Assembly: GCF_016613415.1 (NCBI RefSeq)
Contig: NZ_JACWCT010000186.1
Location: 1 to 64,000, forward strand
Length of the DNA stretch: 64,000 bases
Direction: 5' to 3'
Source: Methylobacterium ajmalii
GTDB lineage: Bacteria > Pseudomonadota > Alphaproteobacteria > Rhizobiales > Beijerinckiaceae
Positions 43,350-51,488 of this stretch are shown here, in pieces (the first letter of the stretch is position 1; each line of letters opens with the position of its first letter). Below the pieces are notes generated by a model. The model saw only the letters and a program-made list of their open reading frames with translations. It was not told the DNA's origin and did not search any database. Both the position numbers and the translations under genes were made by a program.

Positions 43350-43682
43350 GATGAACTTGGCCTCGGCCTTCTGCGCCTCCCCCAGGGCAGCCCTGCAGGT
43401 GCGGGTCGCCGGCTCGTACTACCGGCGGACCTTGTAGTCGGAGAAGCCCGCCATTCCGCGGAAGATGCGGCCCGGGATCGACATCACAGTCTGACGCACG
43501 ACGCCGTTGGCACGCTCGCTGGCCGCCTCGGCGACGGCCACCGGCGCCACCGGCCCGATGAGCTGGCGGTCTGCGCGAAGTCCTTCTTGGCCCGGATGAT
43601 TTCCCGGGGTTCGTGATGCCCATCCAGGCCGGGACCCCGTGGCCCCATCCCGCGCTCGGACGGCTCGATCCAGCGGCGCCAT
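43350..43682 (-). pseudogene. Unidentified phage-like relic
   Basis: Two frames upstream of the terminase-like fragment show coding-like strings (EAASERANGVVRQTVMSIPG, RIFRGMAGFSDYKVRR, and in another frame ALGEAQKAEAKFIRDAS) separated by a stop near 43420. No family is recognised. Orientation and position suggest it belonged to the same prophage module. Confidence 0.25.
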
Positions 43683-43888
43683 CAGGCTCTTATGACGCCC
43701 CTCGGGCTCAAGGCCCTCCGCCGGGCTTCATCGTGTGAGCCGCCGCCCAGGGCCGTGCCGGGGCCGGGGATGACAGCGAGCCCTGGCTCGACGGGATCTG
43801 AGCCTCCCCCGCGGGGCCGGATCAACGCCGGGCCCGCCCTGCATCGAAACGATACCGAAGCCGTGTTCGGTTGCATCAGGCGTAATTC
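43683..43888. other. Intergenic stretch
   Basis: About 200 bases between phage-like relics and a short plus-strand gene. No supported feature. Confidence 0.4.
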
Positions 43889-44057
43889 ATGAGCAATTAC
43901 AACGAGGGTCCCAAGCTGCCATCCTCCGGAGCCGAGGCGATCGCCACCCTGGGGGCAGGCGATGTACGGCTCAAGGGGGCAGGCCGAGCTCGCGGCGCAG
44001 CGCCAGGTCGCCCGGATCGAGTGGGTCCTCGCGCAGCAGGAGCCCCCGGCCGCCTAG
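43889..44057 (+). pseudogene. Short hypothetical gene with G-run frameshift
   Basis: From ATG 43889 the frame reads MSNYNEGPKLPSSGAEAIAT and LGAGDVRLKG. If one G of the GGGGG run near 43976 is ignored, it continues as QAELAAQRQVARIEWVLAQQ and EPPAA to TAG 44055-44057, a sensible amphipathic helix. Without correction the frame becomes arginine- and glycine-rich. Either a 1-base indel in the gene or a homopolymer error is likely. It converges on the secreted-protein gene. Function unknown. Confidence 0.4.
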
Positions 44058-44419
44058 GGCACCCGGCGGATCAGGACGGCCCGGCCGTTCGCCGGGCAGC
44101 CCTCAAGCCAGATCTGGAAGTAGGGCGAGAGGCCCCTCGTCGCGAGGACGAACCTGCCGGGCAGCGCCGGATCCGCGAACCGCCCCTCGACGAAGCCGTC
44201 CTCGACCGGCGCGACGCCCCGGTACGTGAAGAGCTCGACCGGCCGCCGCGGGTCACTCCCGTCAAGGCACGCCAGGCTCCACCGCACGCCCCCTGGCCCG
44301 GGCTCCCACCGCAGGCTCGCCGTCCGGCCTTGGTTGTCGGAGAGCTTGGTCGTGAAGGCGGCCTCGACGGGGACGGCCGCCCCGGCGAGGAGGGCGGCCG
44401 CAAGGATGAGATGGCGCAT
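44054..44419 (-). CDS. Secreted hypothetical protein
   Basis: A 121-residue product with a signal peptide (MRHLILAAALLAGAAVPVEA, then A) and a mature part of about 100 residues: LSDNQGRTASLRWEPGPGGV, WSLACLDGSDPRRP, RFVLATRGLSPYFQIWLEG and a final CPANGRAVLIRR. Two cysteines could form a disulphide in the periplasm. It is the last gene of the six-gene minus-strand operon, starting 2 bp after the phosphoesterase stop. No family was recognised. Confidence 0.7.
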   Translation of the reverse strand: MRHLILAAALLAGAAVPVEAAFTTKLSDNQGRTASLRWEPGPGGVRWSLACLDGSDPRRPVELFTYRGVAPVEDGFVEGRFADPALPGRFVLATRGLSPYFQIWLEGCPANGRAVLIRRVP

Positions 44420-44421
44420 CT

Positions 44422-45243
44422 TCAGATCTCCAGGATGAGAGCTGGATCGAAGGATGGGTTCTCCAGCTCGGAGACCCACGTTCCGTCGCGCTTGCGGTGC
44501 GACGTGTCGTGCCCGCGGGGGTTCGCGATGACCCGCGTCCGGCCGATCTGGTAGTCGCGCGAGGCGTGGATATGCCCGTGGACCCAGAGATCCGGCGCGT
44601 GCGGCCTTTCCAGGATCGAGCTCAGATCTGAGCCATACGCCGCATCGATCATCTCCCTGACCTCGCCATGGAGGAGCGACCTAGCGTGAGGCGCGTGATG
44701 CGAGACGACGACCCGGGTCCCGTCCCATGGCTCGGCCAGGGCGCGCTCGACCCTTGCGCGGTGCTGCCGGTGGAGCTCCTCAGCCGCGGCCGGCCGGAAC
44801 GGCGCCGGGACCCCGCGGGCATCCCTTGTCTGGATCAGCCTGTGATCTCGCATCCCGGCCTGGCGATCTCCAGCAATAGAACGCGCCATGGCCAGGTGAC
44901 CCGTTATCCGGTAGTCAGTCCACAAGGTCGCCCCGATGATCTTAGTTCCCTCAAAATTAAAGGATTGTCCGCAGTCGAGCATGCGAATACCTGCGATGAT
45001 CGAGGCTTCGCGCGCGGCCGCGATCTCATCCGGGTATCGGGTCCGCCAGAAGTCATGATTGCCCGGGACGTAGACGACCTCCCGCGCCCTCGGGACGACG
45101 TGCTCTCGCAGCCATGGGATGGATCGCTTCGTCAGGCCATCGGCGACGTCGCCGGCACAGATCGCCAGGTCACATGCCAGCCCCTCGGGCGGCGTCCAGG
45201 GCGTCGCGTCCGTGTGCAGGTCGCTGAAAATCCAGATCTTCAC
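44422..45243 (-). CDS. Calcineurin-like metallophosphoesterase
   Basis: A 273-residue cytoplasmic protein with all five metal motifs of the family: IFSDLHTDAT (DxH), AGDVADG (GDxxD-like), VPGNHDFW (GNHD/E), VVVSHHAPHARS (H) and LWVHGHIHASRDY (GHxH). It should bind two divalent metals and hydrolyse phosphoesters; substrates in the family range from nucleotides to phosphoproteins. GTG 45243 is taken because KIWIFSDLH is the usual beginning; it overlaps the preceding gene by 74 bp. Similar enzymes are common in phages and genomic islands. Its place in an operon with an AAA+ ATPase is notable. Confidence 0.88.
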   Translation of the reverse strand: MKIWIFSDLHTDATPWTPPEGLACDLAICAGDVADGLTKRSIPWLREHVVPRAREVVYVPGNHDFWRTRYPDEIAAAREASIIAGIRMLDCGQSFNFEGTKIIGATLWTDYRITGHLAMARSIAGDRQAGMRDHRLIQTRDARGVPAPFRPAAAEELHRQHRARVERALAEPWDGTRVVVSHHAPHARSLLHGEVREMIDAAYGSDLSSILERPHAPDLWVHGHIHASRDYQIGRTRVIANPRGHDTSHRKRDGTWVSELENPSFDPALILEI

Positions 45244-45586
45244 AGCCGCCTCCCTCGATCCACGCCAACCCATCCGCCTCGAACCAGACCGCCGCCGCGG
45301 CGGTGACGACCCTCCCTCCCGCCCGGAACCCGGGCTCATCCAGCTGGTACCGGAGCCGCACCGCGCCCGGCGGCCGGGCCCCCTCCGCCACCTCGCCGCT
45401 GGCCCACGCATGGACGTCGCGGGCCCCGGTCCGGAGGCAGCGCAGCCGCCCCGCCTCCGACGCCCTGAGCGTCACGCCGGCCAGCGTGATCTCCTGGACG
45501 TGCCCCACGACCCGCCCGCCGACCCGCACCGACCAGCAGCGCCGCACCCGGTTCCGGTAGATCTCAACGGATCGAGGGGACGGCAT
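45170..45586 (-). CDS. Hypothetical protein
   Basis: A 138-residue product from ATG 45586 (MPSPRSVEIYRNRVRRCWSV). The following RVGGRVVGHVQEITLAGVTL, RTGARDVHAWASGEV and AAAVWFEADGLAWIE suggest a mostly beta fold. It overlaps both neighbours (23 bp upstream and 74 bp downstream), typical of compact phage-like operons. Comparable short proteins beginning 'YRNRxRRCWSVR' occur in Methylobacterium islands, as I recall, without assigned function. The last 20 residues lie in the overlap and could be trimmed by a different stop. Confidence 0.6.
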   Translation of the reverse strand: MPSPRSVEIYRNRVRRCWSVRVGGRVVGHVQEITLAGVTLRASEAGRLRCLRTGARDVHAWASGEVAEGARPPGAVRLRYQLDEPGFRAGGRVVTAAAAVWFEADGLAWIEGGGCEDLDFQRPAHGRDALDAARGAGM

Positions 45587-46151
45587 GTCGACTGCACACG
45601 CACCGATCCCACCCCCTGAGAGACTGTATCGCTCCTGGAGCGCCGCAATCCTCGCAGATATATCCTGACAATCTATCAACGCAACTCGTGTATTCCTCCA
45701 CTTCTTGATGAAATTCCACAGAGGCAATATCCCACCTCAAAGTGCCGTACTTGTCCTTCAGATCATGTGTCCGCATGTCGTTGCAGGTGTTCACGGCGGA
45801 GAGGTGGTTCGCGGCCGATGCGATTAGCCAGATCCAGCCGTTGCCGACTTCGGGCTCGAAGGGGAACAGCTGCGGCATTCCGGACGTCAGCCGCTGCTTC
45901 CAGTCCAGGGGGCACAGCGGCCGCCCGCTCGCCCAGCGGTGCGCGAGCGTCCGGGCGAGGGCATCGAGGACGGCCGCCGGCCGGAGGTGATCGAATTCGG
46001 GATCCGGCGCGAGCCGCTTGCCCTTGATAGGGCGCCACTGCACGACGGGGCCGCTCCAAGAAGGAACGACGCTTGTGACAGTAAAGCTCCTGTTGAAGTC
46101 ATGCTCATGGATGGCGTCTGCCCCAATCCTGTAGAACTCATCCACGATCAT
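45564..46151 (-). CDS. Hypothetical protein with C-terminal zinc ribbon
   Basis: A 195-residue protein from ATG 46151 (MIVDEFYRIGADAIHEHDFN). Residues 85-150 contain WKQRLTSGMPQLFPFEPEVG, GWIWLIASAANHLSAVN and KYGTLRWD. The end SGYICEDCGAPGAIQSLRGW, followed by DRCVCSRHA, is a treble-clef-like zinc-binding site (CxxC ... CxxH). Such endings are common in unknown phage and island proteins. The gene overlaps its upstream neighbour by 14 bp and its downstream one by 23 bp, so co-translation is likely. No catalytic role can be given. Confidence 0.7.
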   Translation of the reverse strand: MIVDEFYRIGADAIHEHDFNRSFTVTSVVPSWSGPVVQWRPIKGKRLAPDPEFDHLRPAAVLDALARTLAHRWASGRPLCPLDWKQRLTSGMPQLFPFEPEVGNGWIWLIASAANHLSAVNTCNDMRTHDLKDKYGTLRWDIASVEFHQEVEEYTSCVDRLSGYICEDCGAPGAIQSLRGWDRCVCSRHAVPSIR

Positions 46152-46368
46152 CTTGGTCCTCCGCAGGCAGAGGGAGGAAGCAAAAGGCCAGAGCTTCCAC
46201 TTCACGGGCGAGCTGCAGGGCCAGGGTGGGCTCGATCCGCCCGGCGGAGGCGAGACGGCCGAGGCGCACGACCCTGGCGCGGCAGCCCCTGCCGACGAGG
46301 CTGCAGATCCGGCGGGCTTCCCACGCGGTCTGGATCCTGGACGCGATGATGTGCAGGTCGGTGTGCAT
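46138..46368 (-). CDS. Small helical hypothetical protein
   Basis: A 76-residue product from ATG 46368: MHTDLHIIASRIQTAWEARR, VGRGCRARVVRLGRLASAGR and LQLAREVEALAFCFLP. It is basic in the middle and helical throughout, which would suit nucleic-acid or partner binding (inference). It starts 11 bp after the AAA+ ATPase stop and its own stop overlaps the next start, placing it firmly in the operon. Function unknown. Confidence 0.6.
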   Translation of the reverse strand: MHTDLHIIASRIQTAWEARRICSLVGRGCRARVVRLGRLASAGRIEPTLALQLAREVEALAFCFLPLPAEDQDDRG

Positions 46369-46379
46369 GGCATCCCCCT

Positions 46380-48056
46380 TCAGTTCGGCATCGACCTGGC
46401 GAAGGCCTCGCGGCCCGAGATCACTGCCTCGACGAGCCGGCGCAGGGGCCGCAGGCTGCCCCCCTTCCACCGGTCGGAGAGGAGGTCGAGCTCCTGGCCA
46501 TCGAGGTCCGGCAACCACGCCTCGGCGAGCCCGCGCTCCCGGCGGAGATCCGCGAGGATCCTGCCGGCGACGATGGGCAGGTCCTCGGCCCGTGGCATTG
46601 GCCACCGGATCGGCGGGGCCCGGTCGAGGAGCGGCCGGGACAGCCCCGCGAGGTCGTTCGCCGTGAGGATGTAGGAGACTCCGCTGAGGTCGACTTCGCA
46701 CTCCAGGGCGGGATCGAAGATGCGGCGAGCCGTTGAGCTCCGTTCCAGGAAGGCAAGGAGCGTCTCGTCGAGGCGCCCGTGCCGCCTGTCATGCGTCCCC
46801 TTCTCCACTTCATCGACGATGATCCCCACGCTCGCGGCCTGAGCACGGAGCAAAGCTTGGAGCGACACGCCCAAGCGCCAGGTGCTCCACTGCCTGGACG
46901 TCCCCGAGAACGTGCCGCCGTCCGCGACGCCGGCGCCGGAGTACAGCGTCGAGGTCAGCCCGGCCGCCTCGAAGGCCGCCCTGGCCCACGAGGTCTTGCC
47001 GCCACCGGCGCCGCCGACGAGGATGCGGGGCGGCAGGGCCGCGAAGGTCGCGCCGACGAGCGCGTTGGCGTAGAGCTCATTGACCTCTTGCGCCCACGGG
47101 AACTCCGCGTTCAGCCTTGCCGCAAAGGCGGCAGGGTTCGGCGGCGGCGCGAGTGGAAGCGCCTTTCCCGCGAACGGCTCGGCCAGGGCCCGAGGGCTAT
47201 CCCCGCGCTCGACCGCGTACTTCGACGGCTTTGGGAGGTGATCCACGTAAGTGATGACGACGCGCGACAGAGCCGGCCGGGTGGGCGGAGGAGCCTGAGG
47301 CGCAGGCTCGCTCGCCGCAGCGAGGTACTCGCCCAGCGAAGGCATCTCCTCCAACCCAGGCAGGTCGTCGACCTCGGGCGTGGCTCCTCCCTGCGCCCCG
47401 GCGCCGCCGCGCAAGATGGCATCCTCGTCGGCGATCATCCGCTCGGCCTTGGCGATGACTGCGAATGCGCGGGCAAACGAGAGCGCCTGCAAATCGAATG
47501 CGGTCAGCCGGTCGAACAGAGGCCGGGGCGTATACTCGACGTCGCGGAGATCCTCCTGAGCGTCGCTCGCCCACAGCAGGGCCGCCCGCAGCGCGAGCCA
47601 GCCCCGGCCGAGGTCATTGCCGCGCAGGTGCAGCCAGGCGACATCGAGCGACCGGGCGCTGATCCGCGCGGCCGCTTCCGCGCTGCCGAAGGCGGCCGCG
47701 TAGTAGGGCATGATCTGCGCGGCGTCGTAGAGCGGAGTGGCGAGATGCTCGGGCGCCCCCTTCTTCTCGCAGGCGACGAGCAGCGCCCGCTCGGCCCGCA
47801 GTGCGGTCGCGGCGGTCGGCTTCGTGAGCGCCGCTTGAATGGCGAGCCGACACTCGCGCGGGAGGTCCTCGCGCCTGACGAGCGGATCCAGCCGGGCGTG
47901 CTGGTCGGACCGGGCGTCCCACATGAGATCTTCGCCGCCGAACTGACGCTGCTGCAGCGTGAGGGGCGACCGGGGCTCGCGGGGGCCGCAGATCGGGGAC
48001 GGGTCGAGGAGCAAGGCGCGGATCTGCGACGCCTGCGTGAAGCCGGTGTTCGTCAT
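46380..48056 (-). CDS. AAA+ ATPase, Lon-like ATPase module
   Basis: A 558-residue protein, first gene of the six-gene operon. Residues 1-260 are an alpha-helical, alanine-rich region with no recognised domain; residues 260-310 form a proline-rich linker. The C-terminal AAA+ module shows Walker A RILVGGAGGGKTSWARAAF, Walker B VGIIVDEVEKGTHDRRHG, sensor 1 SYILTANDLAGLSRPLLDR (with an arginine finger candidate) and a sensor 2 region SLRPLRRLVEAVISGR, a pattern like Lon or MoxR-type ATPases but without a protease domain. ATG 48056 (MTNTGFTQ) is preferred over GTG 48095. It may remodel a partner encoded in the operon. Confidence 0.82.
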   Translation of the reverse strand: MTNTGFTQASQIRALLLDPSPICGPREPRSPLTLQQRQFGGEDLMWDARSDQHARLDPLVRREDLPRECRLAIQAALTKPTAATALRAERALLVACEKKGAPEHLATPLYDAAQIMPYYAAAFGSAEAAARISARSLDVAWLHLRGNDLGRGWLALRAALLWASDAQEDLRDVEYTPRPLFDRLTAFDLQALSFARAFAVIAKAERMIADEDAILRGGAGAQGGATPEVDDLPGLEEMPSLGEYLAAASEPAPQAPPPTRPALSRVVITYVDHLPKPSKYAVERGDSPRALAEPFAGKALPLAPPPNPAAFAARLNAEFPWAQEVNELYANALVGATFAALPPRILVGGAGGGKTSWARAAFEAAGLTSTLYSGAGVADGGTFSGTSRQWSTWRLGVSLQALLRAQAASVGIIVDEVEKGTHDRRHGRLDETLLAFLERSSTARRIFDPALECEVDLSGVSYILTANDLAGLSRPLLDRAPPIRWPMPRAEDLPIVAGRILADLRRERGLAEAWLPDLDGQELDLLSDRWKGGSLRPLRRLVEAVISGREAFARSMPN

Positions 48057-48350
48057 CGGGGAAGTGCTCTCTGAAAACGGGACGCGCGTGAGCACGCCGA
48101 GCGAGGGGCTCAGGCGGCGGTGGCGGGTTTCTTCCGTTTCGAGAGGGCAATCATGGCGGGGGCTTCCCGTTCAAGGAGGAGCTCAGGTTGCCGGGTCCCC
48201 GGCGCCCCTGCAAGCGGCCTCTTCCGGTCTGGTGAACTTTTCCCTGGCCGGATTGCCGAAACTCCAGGACACCCCGAATCAGGTGATAGCCGAACGAGTG
48301 TCCCGCGTTCGAACACCAAAGTTCCGCGTCGTGGCAACTTAGAGTGAGAG

Positions 48351-48386
48351 AGGGCCGCTCGGTCTTTGAGCGGCCCTTTCTTGTTG
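48351..48386 (+). terminator. Strong intrinsic terminator, no gene upstream
   Basis: AGGGCCGCTC (48351-48360) pairs perfectly with GAGCGGCCCT (48368-48377) over a seven-base loop GGTCTTT, followed by TTCTTGTTGTTG. A 10-bp GC stem with a T-rich tail is a standard terminator. No protein gene on the plus strand ends shortly before it. Confidence 0.75.
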
Positions 48387-48399
48387 TTGTGATGCAGGT

Positions 48400-48789
48400 C
48401 CACGTCAGCAGCATGGTGCCCGGACCCGCGGAGGCGATATTCGGCTCGTCCCCGTTCGTGGTGAGTACGAGAAGAAAGCCCATGGCCAGGCGGCCGCCAT
48501 CAGCGGTGGCCACCACGCGTTCCGCGATAGGTCCCGGTGGAACGAGGTGGACCGGGTCTGGGTACCGTCGGGCGGCGGGCACGCGCTCGGCCACGGTCGA
48601 GTCGGTGACGCCGACCAGGATCACCAGTTCCGCCAGGCAGCGCATCACAGGTGCCTGGTCGGGCGCGCGTTCGGCCCTCGTACCCGGTCAAAGCTGCGCC
48701 GCCAGGGCCTCAGCCAGTGTCACGCTGCAGCCTGCCTCGCGCGAGAGGCGCAGCATCGTCGACTGGGGCAGCAGGAAGATCGCGACCAT
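48400..48789 (-). pseudogene. Possible small gene with in-frame stop
   Basis: From ATG 48789 the minus strand reads MVAIFLLPQSTMLRLSREAG, CSVTLAEALAAQL, TGA (48690-48688), and then in the same frame PGTRAERAPDQAPVMRCLAE, LVILVGVTDSTVAERVPAAR and VATADGGRLAMGFLLVLTTN. The continuity of protein-like sequence across one stop suggests a nonsense mutation in a gene of about 130 codons. No family is recognised, so the call is weak. Confidence 0.35.
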
Positions 48790-48963
48790 CACGCTCCCCT
48801 GATGAAGCGGGTGCGCCCGCCCCTGTACAGAAACCGGGAACTTCCGCTTGCGGCCTGGCTGGTGAGGCAGTGAGCTACGGGTGGAACGGATGGATTCGAG
48901 GCAATCCGTTTTCGAACCCCCAACAGGGGAAGCGGCCGCCGAGCTGACGACCCAAGGACGCGT

Positions 48964-49872
48964 ATGGATATAGGCAGCTTCGACCTGAACTTGCTGAAGG
49001 CGTTCGACGCCCTCTACGCCGAGCGCCATGTGACGCGTGCCGGGCTGCGCATCGGTCTCAGCCAATCCGCCATGAGCGGCACCCTCACCCGCCTGCGGGA
49101 ATTGCTGGGCGACGAGTTGTTCGTGCGGACCCCGTCAGGCATGCGGCCCACGGCCCGCGCCGACGACCTCGCCGGCCCCGTGGCGGATGCGCTGCGCCTC
49201 GTGCGCGGCGCGTTGCAGGCCGACGGCTTCGAGCCCGCAACCGCCGAGCGTGCGTTCACGCTCGCGATGAGCGACTACGCCGCGTTCGTCCTGTTGCCGC
49301 CGCTGCTGGCGCGCCTCGGCGACGAGGCGCCGGGCATCGACCTGCGCGTGCGCGGGATGTTCGGCCGGGGCGAGGCGGTGGAACTCCTCGACAGCGGCGA
49401 GGCGAACCTCGCCGTCGGCGTTCCGGTCGAAGCATCGGCGCGCATCCTCACGCAGCCGCTGCTCCGGGAAGGCTTCGCCTGCGTCGCCCGGCGCGGGCAC
49501 CCCGCGTTCGCGGACGGCGTCGACCTCGAAGCCTTCGTGGCCGTGCCGCACCTCCTGGTCTCACCCGAAGGTGACGGCGCGGGACTGGTCGACCGCAAGC
49601 TCGCCGAGTTGGGGCTCAAACGCCGCGTGGTGCTGAGCCTGCCGCAATTCCTGGTCGCGCCCTTCATCGTCGCCGAGAGCGACCTCGTCGCAACGCTCGC
49701 CGCCCGCGTCGCCCGGCGGTGTGCCGACGTCGGGGTCGGCATCACCGTGCACGAGCCGCCGGTCATACTGCCCGATTGGCCGCTCGCGTTGATGTGGCAC
49801 CGGCGAGCTGACGCGCACCCGGCCACCGCGTGGCTGCGCGATGTCGTCGCCGAGGTCGCCGCGGCGGTCTGA
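48964..49872 (+). CDS. LysR-family transcriptional regulator
   Basis: A 302-residue regulator. The N-terminal helix-turn-helix is DLNLLKAFDALYAERHVTRA with GLSQSAMSGTLTRLRELLGD, of the NodD-like type, and an effector-binding domain follows from residue 90. The protein is full length. It probably controls the adjacent NAD-dependent epimerase-like gene, which starts about 100 bp downstream in the same direction; effector unknown. The ATG at 48964 lacks a strong ribosome site. Confidence 0.9.
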   Translation: MDIGSFDLNLLKAFDALYAERHVTRAGLRIGLSQSAMSGTLTRLRELLGDELFVRTPSGMRPTARADDLAGPVADALRLVRGALQADGFEPATAERAFTLAMSDYAAFVLLPPLLARLGDEAPGIDLRVRGMFGRGEAVELLDSGEANLAVGVPVEASARILTQPLLREGFACVARRGHPAFADGVDLEAFVAVPHLLVSPEGDGAGLVDRKLAELGLKRRVVLSLPQFLVAPFIVAESDLVATLAARVARRCADVGVGITVHEPPVILPDWPLALMWHRRADAHPATAWLRDVVAEVAAAV

Positions 49873-49973
49873 AGCCATCGGCGCGAGCGATACCGTCACA
49901 TCAGAACGTACGATTTCCATCCGGTCCCCAGGTCCGCTTAAACGGCCATGTCGAAGTCAAGGTGGTGGCGGGC

Positions 49974-50864
49974 ATGCGAGTTTTGGTGACAGGGGCGACG
50001 GGGTTGATCGGGGGCGCCGTGGCACGACGCCTGAAACGGGGCGGCCACGAAGTCGTCGGGCTCGCCCGCTCGGAGAGGAGTGCGGCCAAGCTGGGAGGCG
50101 AGGGCTTCACGGTCGTTCACGGAGATCTCTCCGATGGGGCCAGCGTCGCCGACGCCGTCCACGGGGTCGATGCCGTCGTCCATGCCGCCTCGCCGGGCGA
50201 CCTGAACACGGCGGCTTACGATGAGACGGCGGTGCGCGCGATCATCGGCGGGCTCCGCGGAACGTCCAAGCGGTTCGTTTATACGAGCGGCTGCTTGGTC
50301 TATGGGTCGACCGGCGACACGCCCGCGACCGAGGACAGCCCGCTGAGTGCGGTCGAACTCGTCCGCTTCCGCGAAGCCCTCGAACGGGAGATCCTTGGCG
50401 CGGCGGACCACGGGATTCACCCGGTCGTGATCCGGCCGGGTTGGGTCTATGGCAACCGGGGCGGCACCGCGATGATGATGGTTGGCGCGGCCGAGGAGCA
50501 CGGCGTGGCGCGCTACGTCGGCGACGGGCGGAACCGCTGGACGACGGTGCACGCCGACGACCTCGCCGACCTCTACGCGCTCGCGCTCGAACGGGCACCG
50601 GCAGGTTCGGTCTTCAACGGCGTCCACGGAGCGGCGACGCCCCTCATCGAGATCGCGCGAGCGGCGAGCGAGGGGGCCGGTGCCGGGGGGCGGGTGGAAG
50701 CATGGGCGCTCGAGTACGCGCGTTCGGTGCTTTGGGCGTTCGCCGACGCCATAGCGTGCGATCAGGTCGTCTCGGGGGAGAAGGCGGAGCGCGAACTCGG
50801 TTGGCGTCCGTCGCACCGCTCCATCGTCTATGAACTCCGTTCCTACCGGTCGGCAACCGACTGA
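49974..50864 (+). CDS. NAD-dependent epimerase/dehydratase-family protein
   Basis: A 296-residue extended short-chain dehydrogenase. It starts with the Rossmann motif MRVLVTGATGLIGGAVARRL (GxxGxxG). The catalytic area contains RFVYTSGCLVYG (serine/threonine site), and later VVIRPGWVYG matches the epimerase family, though the usual YxxxK appears as the degenerate FREAL context. The ATG at 49974 gives the expected N-terminus; longer readings are arginine-rich. It follows a LysR gene, suggesting regulation by it. A palindromic AACGTACGAT lies about 60 bp upstream. The substrate cannot be inferred. Confidence 0.85.
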   Translation: MRVLVTGATGLIGGAVARRLKRGGHEVVGLARSERSAAKLGGEGFTVVHGDLSDGASVADAVHGVDAVVHAASPGDLNTAAYDETAVRAIIGGLRGTSKRFVYTSGCLVYGSTGDTPATEDSPLSAVELVRFREALEREILGAADHGIHPVVIRPGWVYGNRGGTAMMMVGAAEEHGVARYVGDGRNRWTTVHADDLADLYALALERAPAGSVFNGVHGAATPLIEIARAASEGAGAGGRVEAWALEYARSVLWAFADAIACDQVVSGEKAERELGWRPSHRSIVYELRSYRSATD

Positions 50865-50987
50865 GGCCGGCCGGCATGAAGCGCGCTTCATGCCGCCAAG
50901 CCGAACGAAGCAATGCACGGACGCCCGGACCGATGGCCAGCTTCCCGGTGTCGAGGCAGCCCCGCCTCGGCGCCCTTAAAGCGCGCT

Positions 50988-51449
50988 CTAGGCGAGCAGC
51001 TCGCGGGTACGCTTCAGCGTCGACAGCAGCGCAGCCTTGTAGCCCTTGCCGCCGTCGAACTGCGCCTGCTCGGCCTGCTCCTCGCGACCGCCCGGTTCCT
51101 TCCCGCGCAGGCCGAGGTAGCAGTAGAACCGAAGCTGCAGCGCGCCCTCCTCGTCCTCGAACAGCTCGTTGACGATGGCCCCTTCCCGCGGGCCGGTGGC
51201 CTGGAAGAAGGTCACCTTGGCCCCGGCCTCGAATGCGATGATCTCGCGCAGGTCGACACCCCCGATGGTGGCCTCGCGCACGATATGCGTGGCGCTCTCC
51301 TCCACCACTTCGCAACGTGTGCAGAGCCCCGGCGGCAGGAACTGGCGGGCGTCGCGGGCCTTGAGGACGAGGCCCGCCCAGGCCTGCGCGCGGGTTAGGG
51401 GAGCCTCGCCCTCGGGGTTCACCGGGACGGTTGCGGTCGAATAGATCAT
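50988..51449 (-). CDS. DUF1857 (AtaL-like, SRPBCC fold) protein
   Basis: A 153-residue protein that fits the DUF1857 family: LTRAQAWAGLVLKARDARQF, HIVREATIGGVDLREIIAFE and LRFYCYLGLRGKEPGG. The family adopts the START/Bet v1 helix-grip fold with a deep hydrophobic pocket; a ligand has not been established. It lies 40 bp downstream of the NmrA-type gene on the same strand, likely in one operon. It appears complete. Confidence 0.8.
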   Translation of the reverse strand: MIYSTATVPVNPEGEAPLTRAQAWAGLVLKARDARQFLPPGLCTRCEVVEESATHIVREATIGGVDLREIIAFEAGAKVTFFQATGPREGAIVNELFEDEEGALQLRFYCYLGLRGKEPGGREEQAEQAQFDGGKGYKAALLSTLKRTRELLA

Positions 51450-51488
51450 GACGATGGTCCTTCGATGGGGTGGCGTGAGCGCCGTCCG

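Larger units (their letters stand above)
48057..48963. other. Regulatory/intergenic stretch with lone terminator
   Basis: About 900 bases between the AAA+ operon start and the LysR gene. It includes a good plus-strand terminator at 48351 with no coding gene ahead of it and a possible broken small gene at 48400-48789, both listed separately. The operon promoter should lie in 48060-48200. Confidence 0.45.

Noticed and set aside
46779..48074. Plus-strand frame of 431 codons over the AAA+ ATPase
   Set aside because: The minus-strand protein has Walker motifs and operon context; the plus frame is arginine/glycine-rich without motifs.
48290..48345. tRNA-like string with GTTCGAA
   Set aside because: The flanking bases do not form a T-arm stem and no acceptor or anticodon arm can be drawn.
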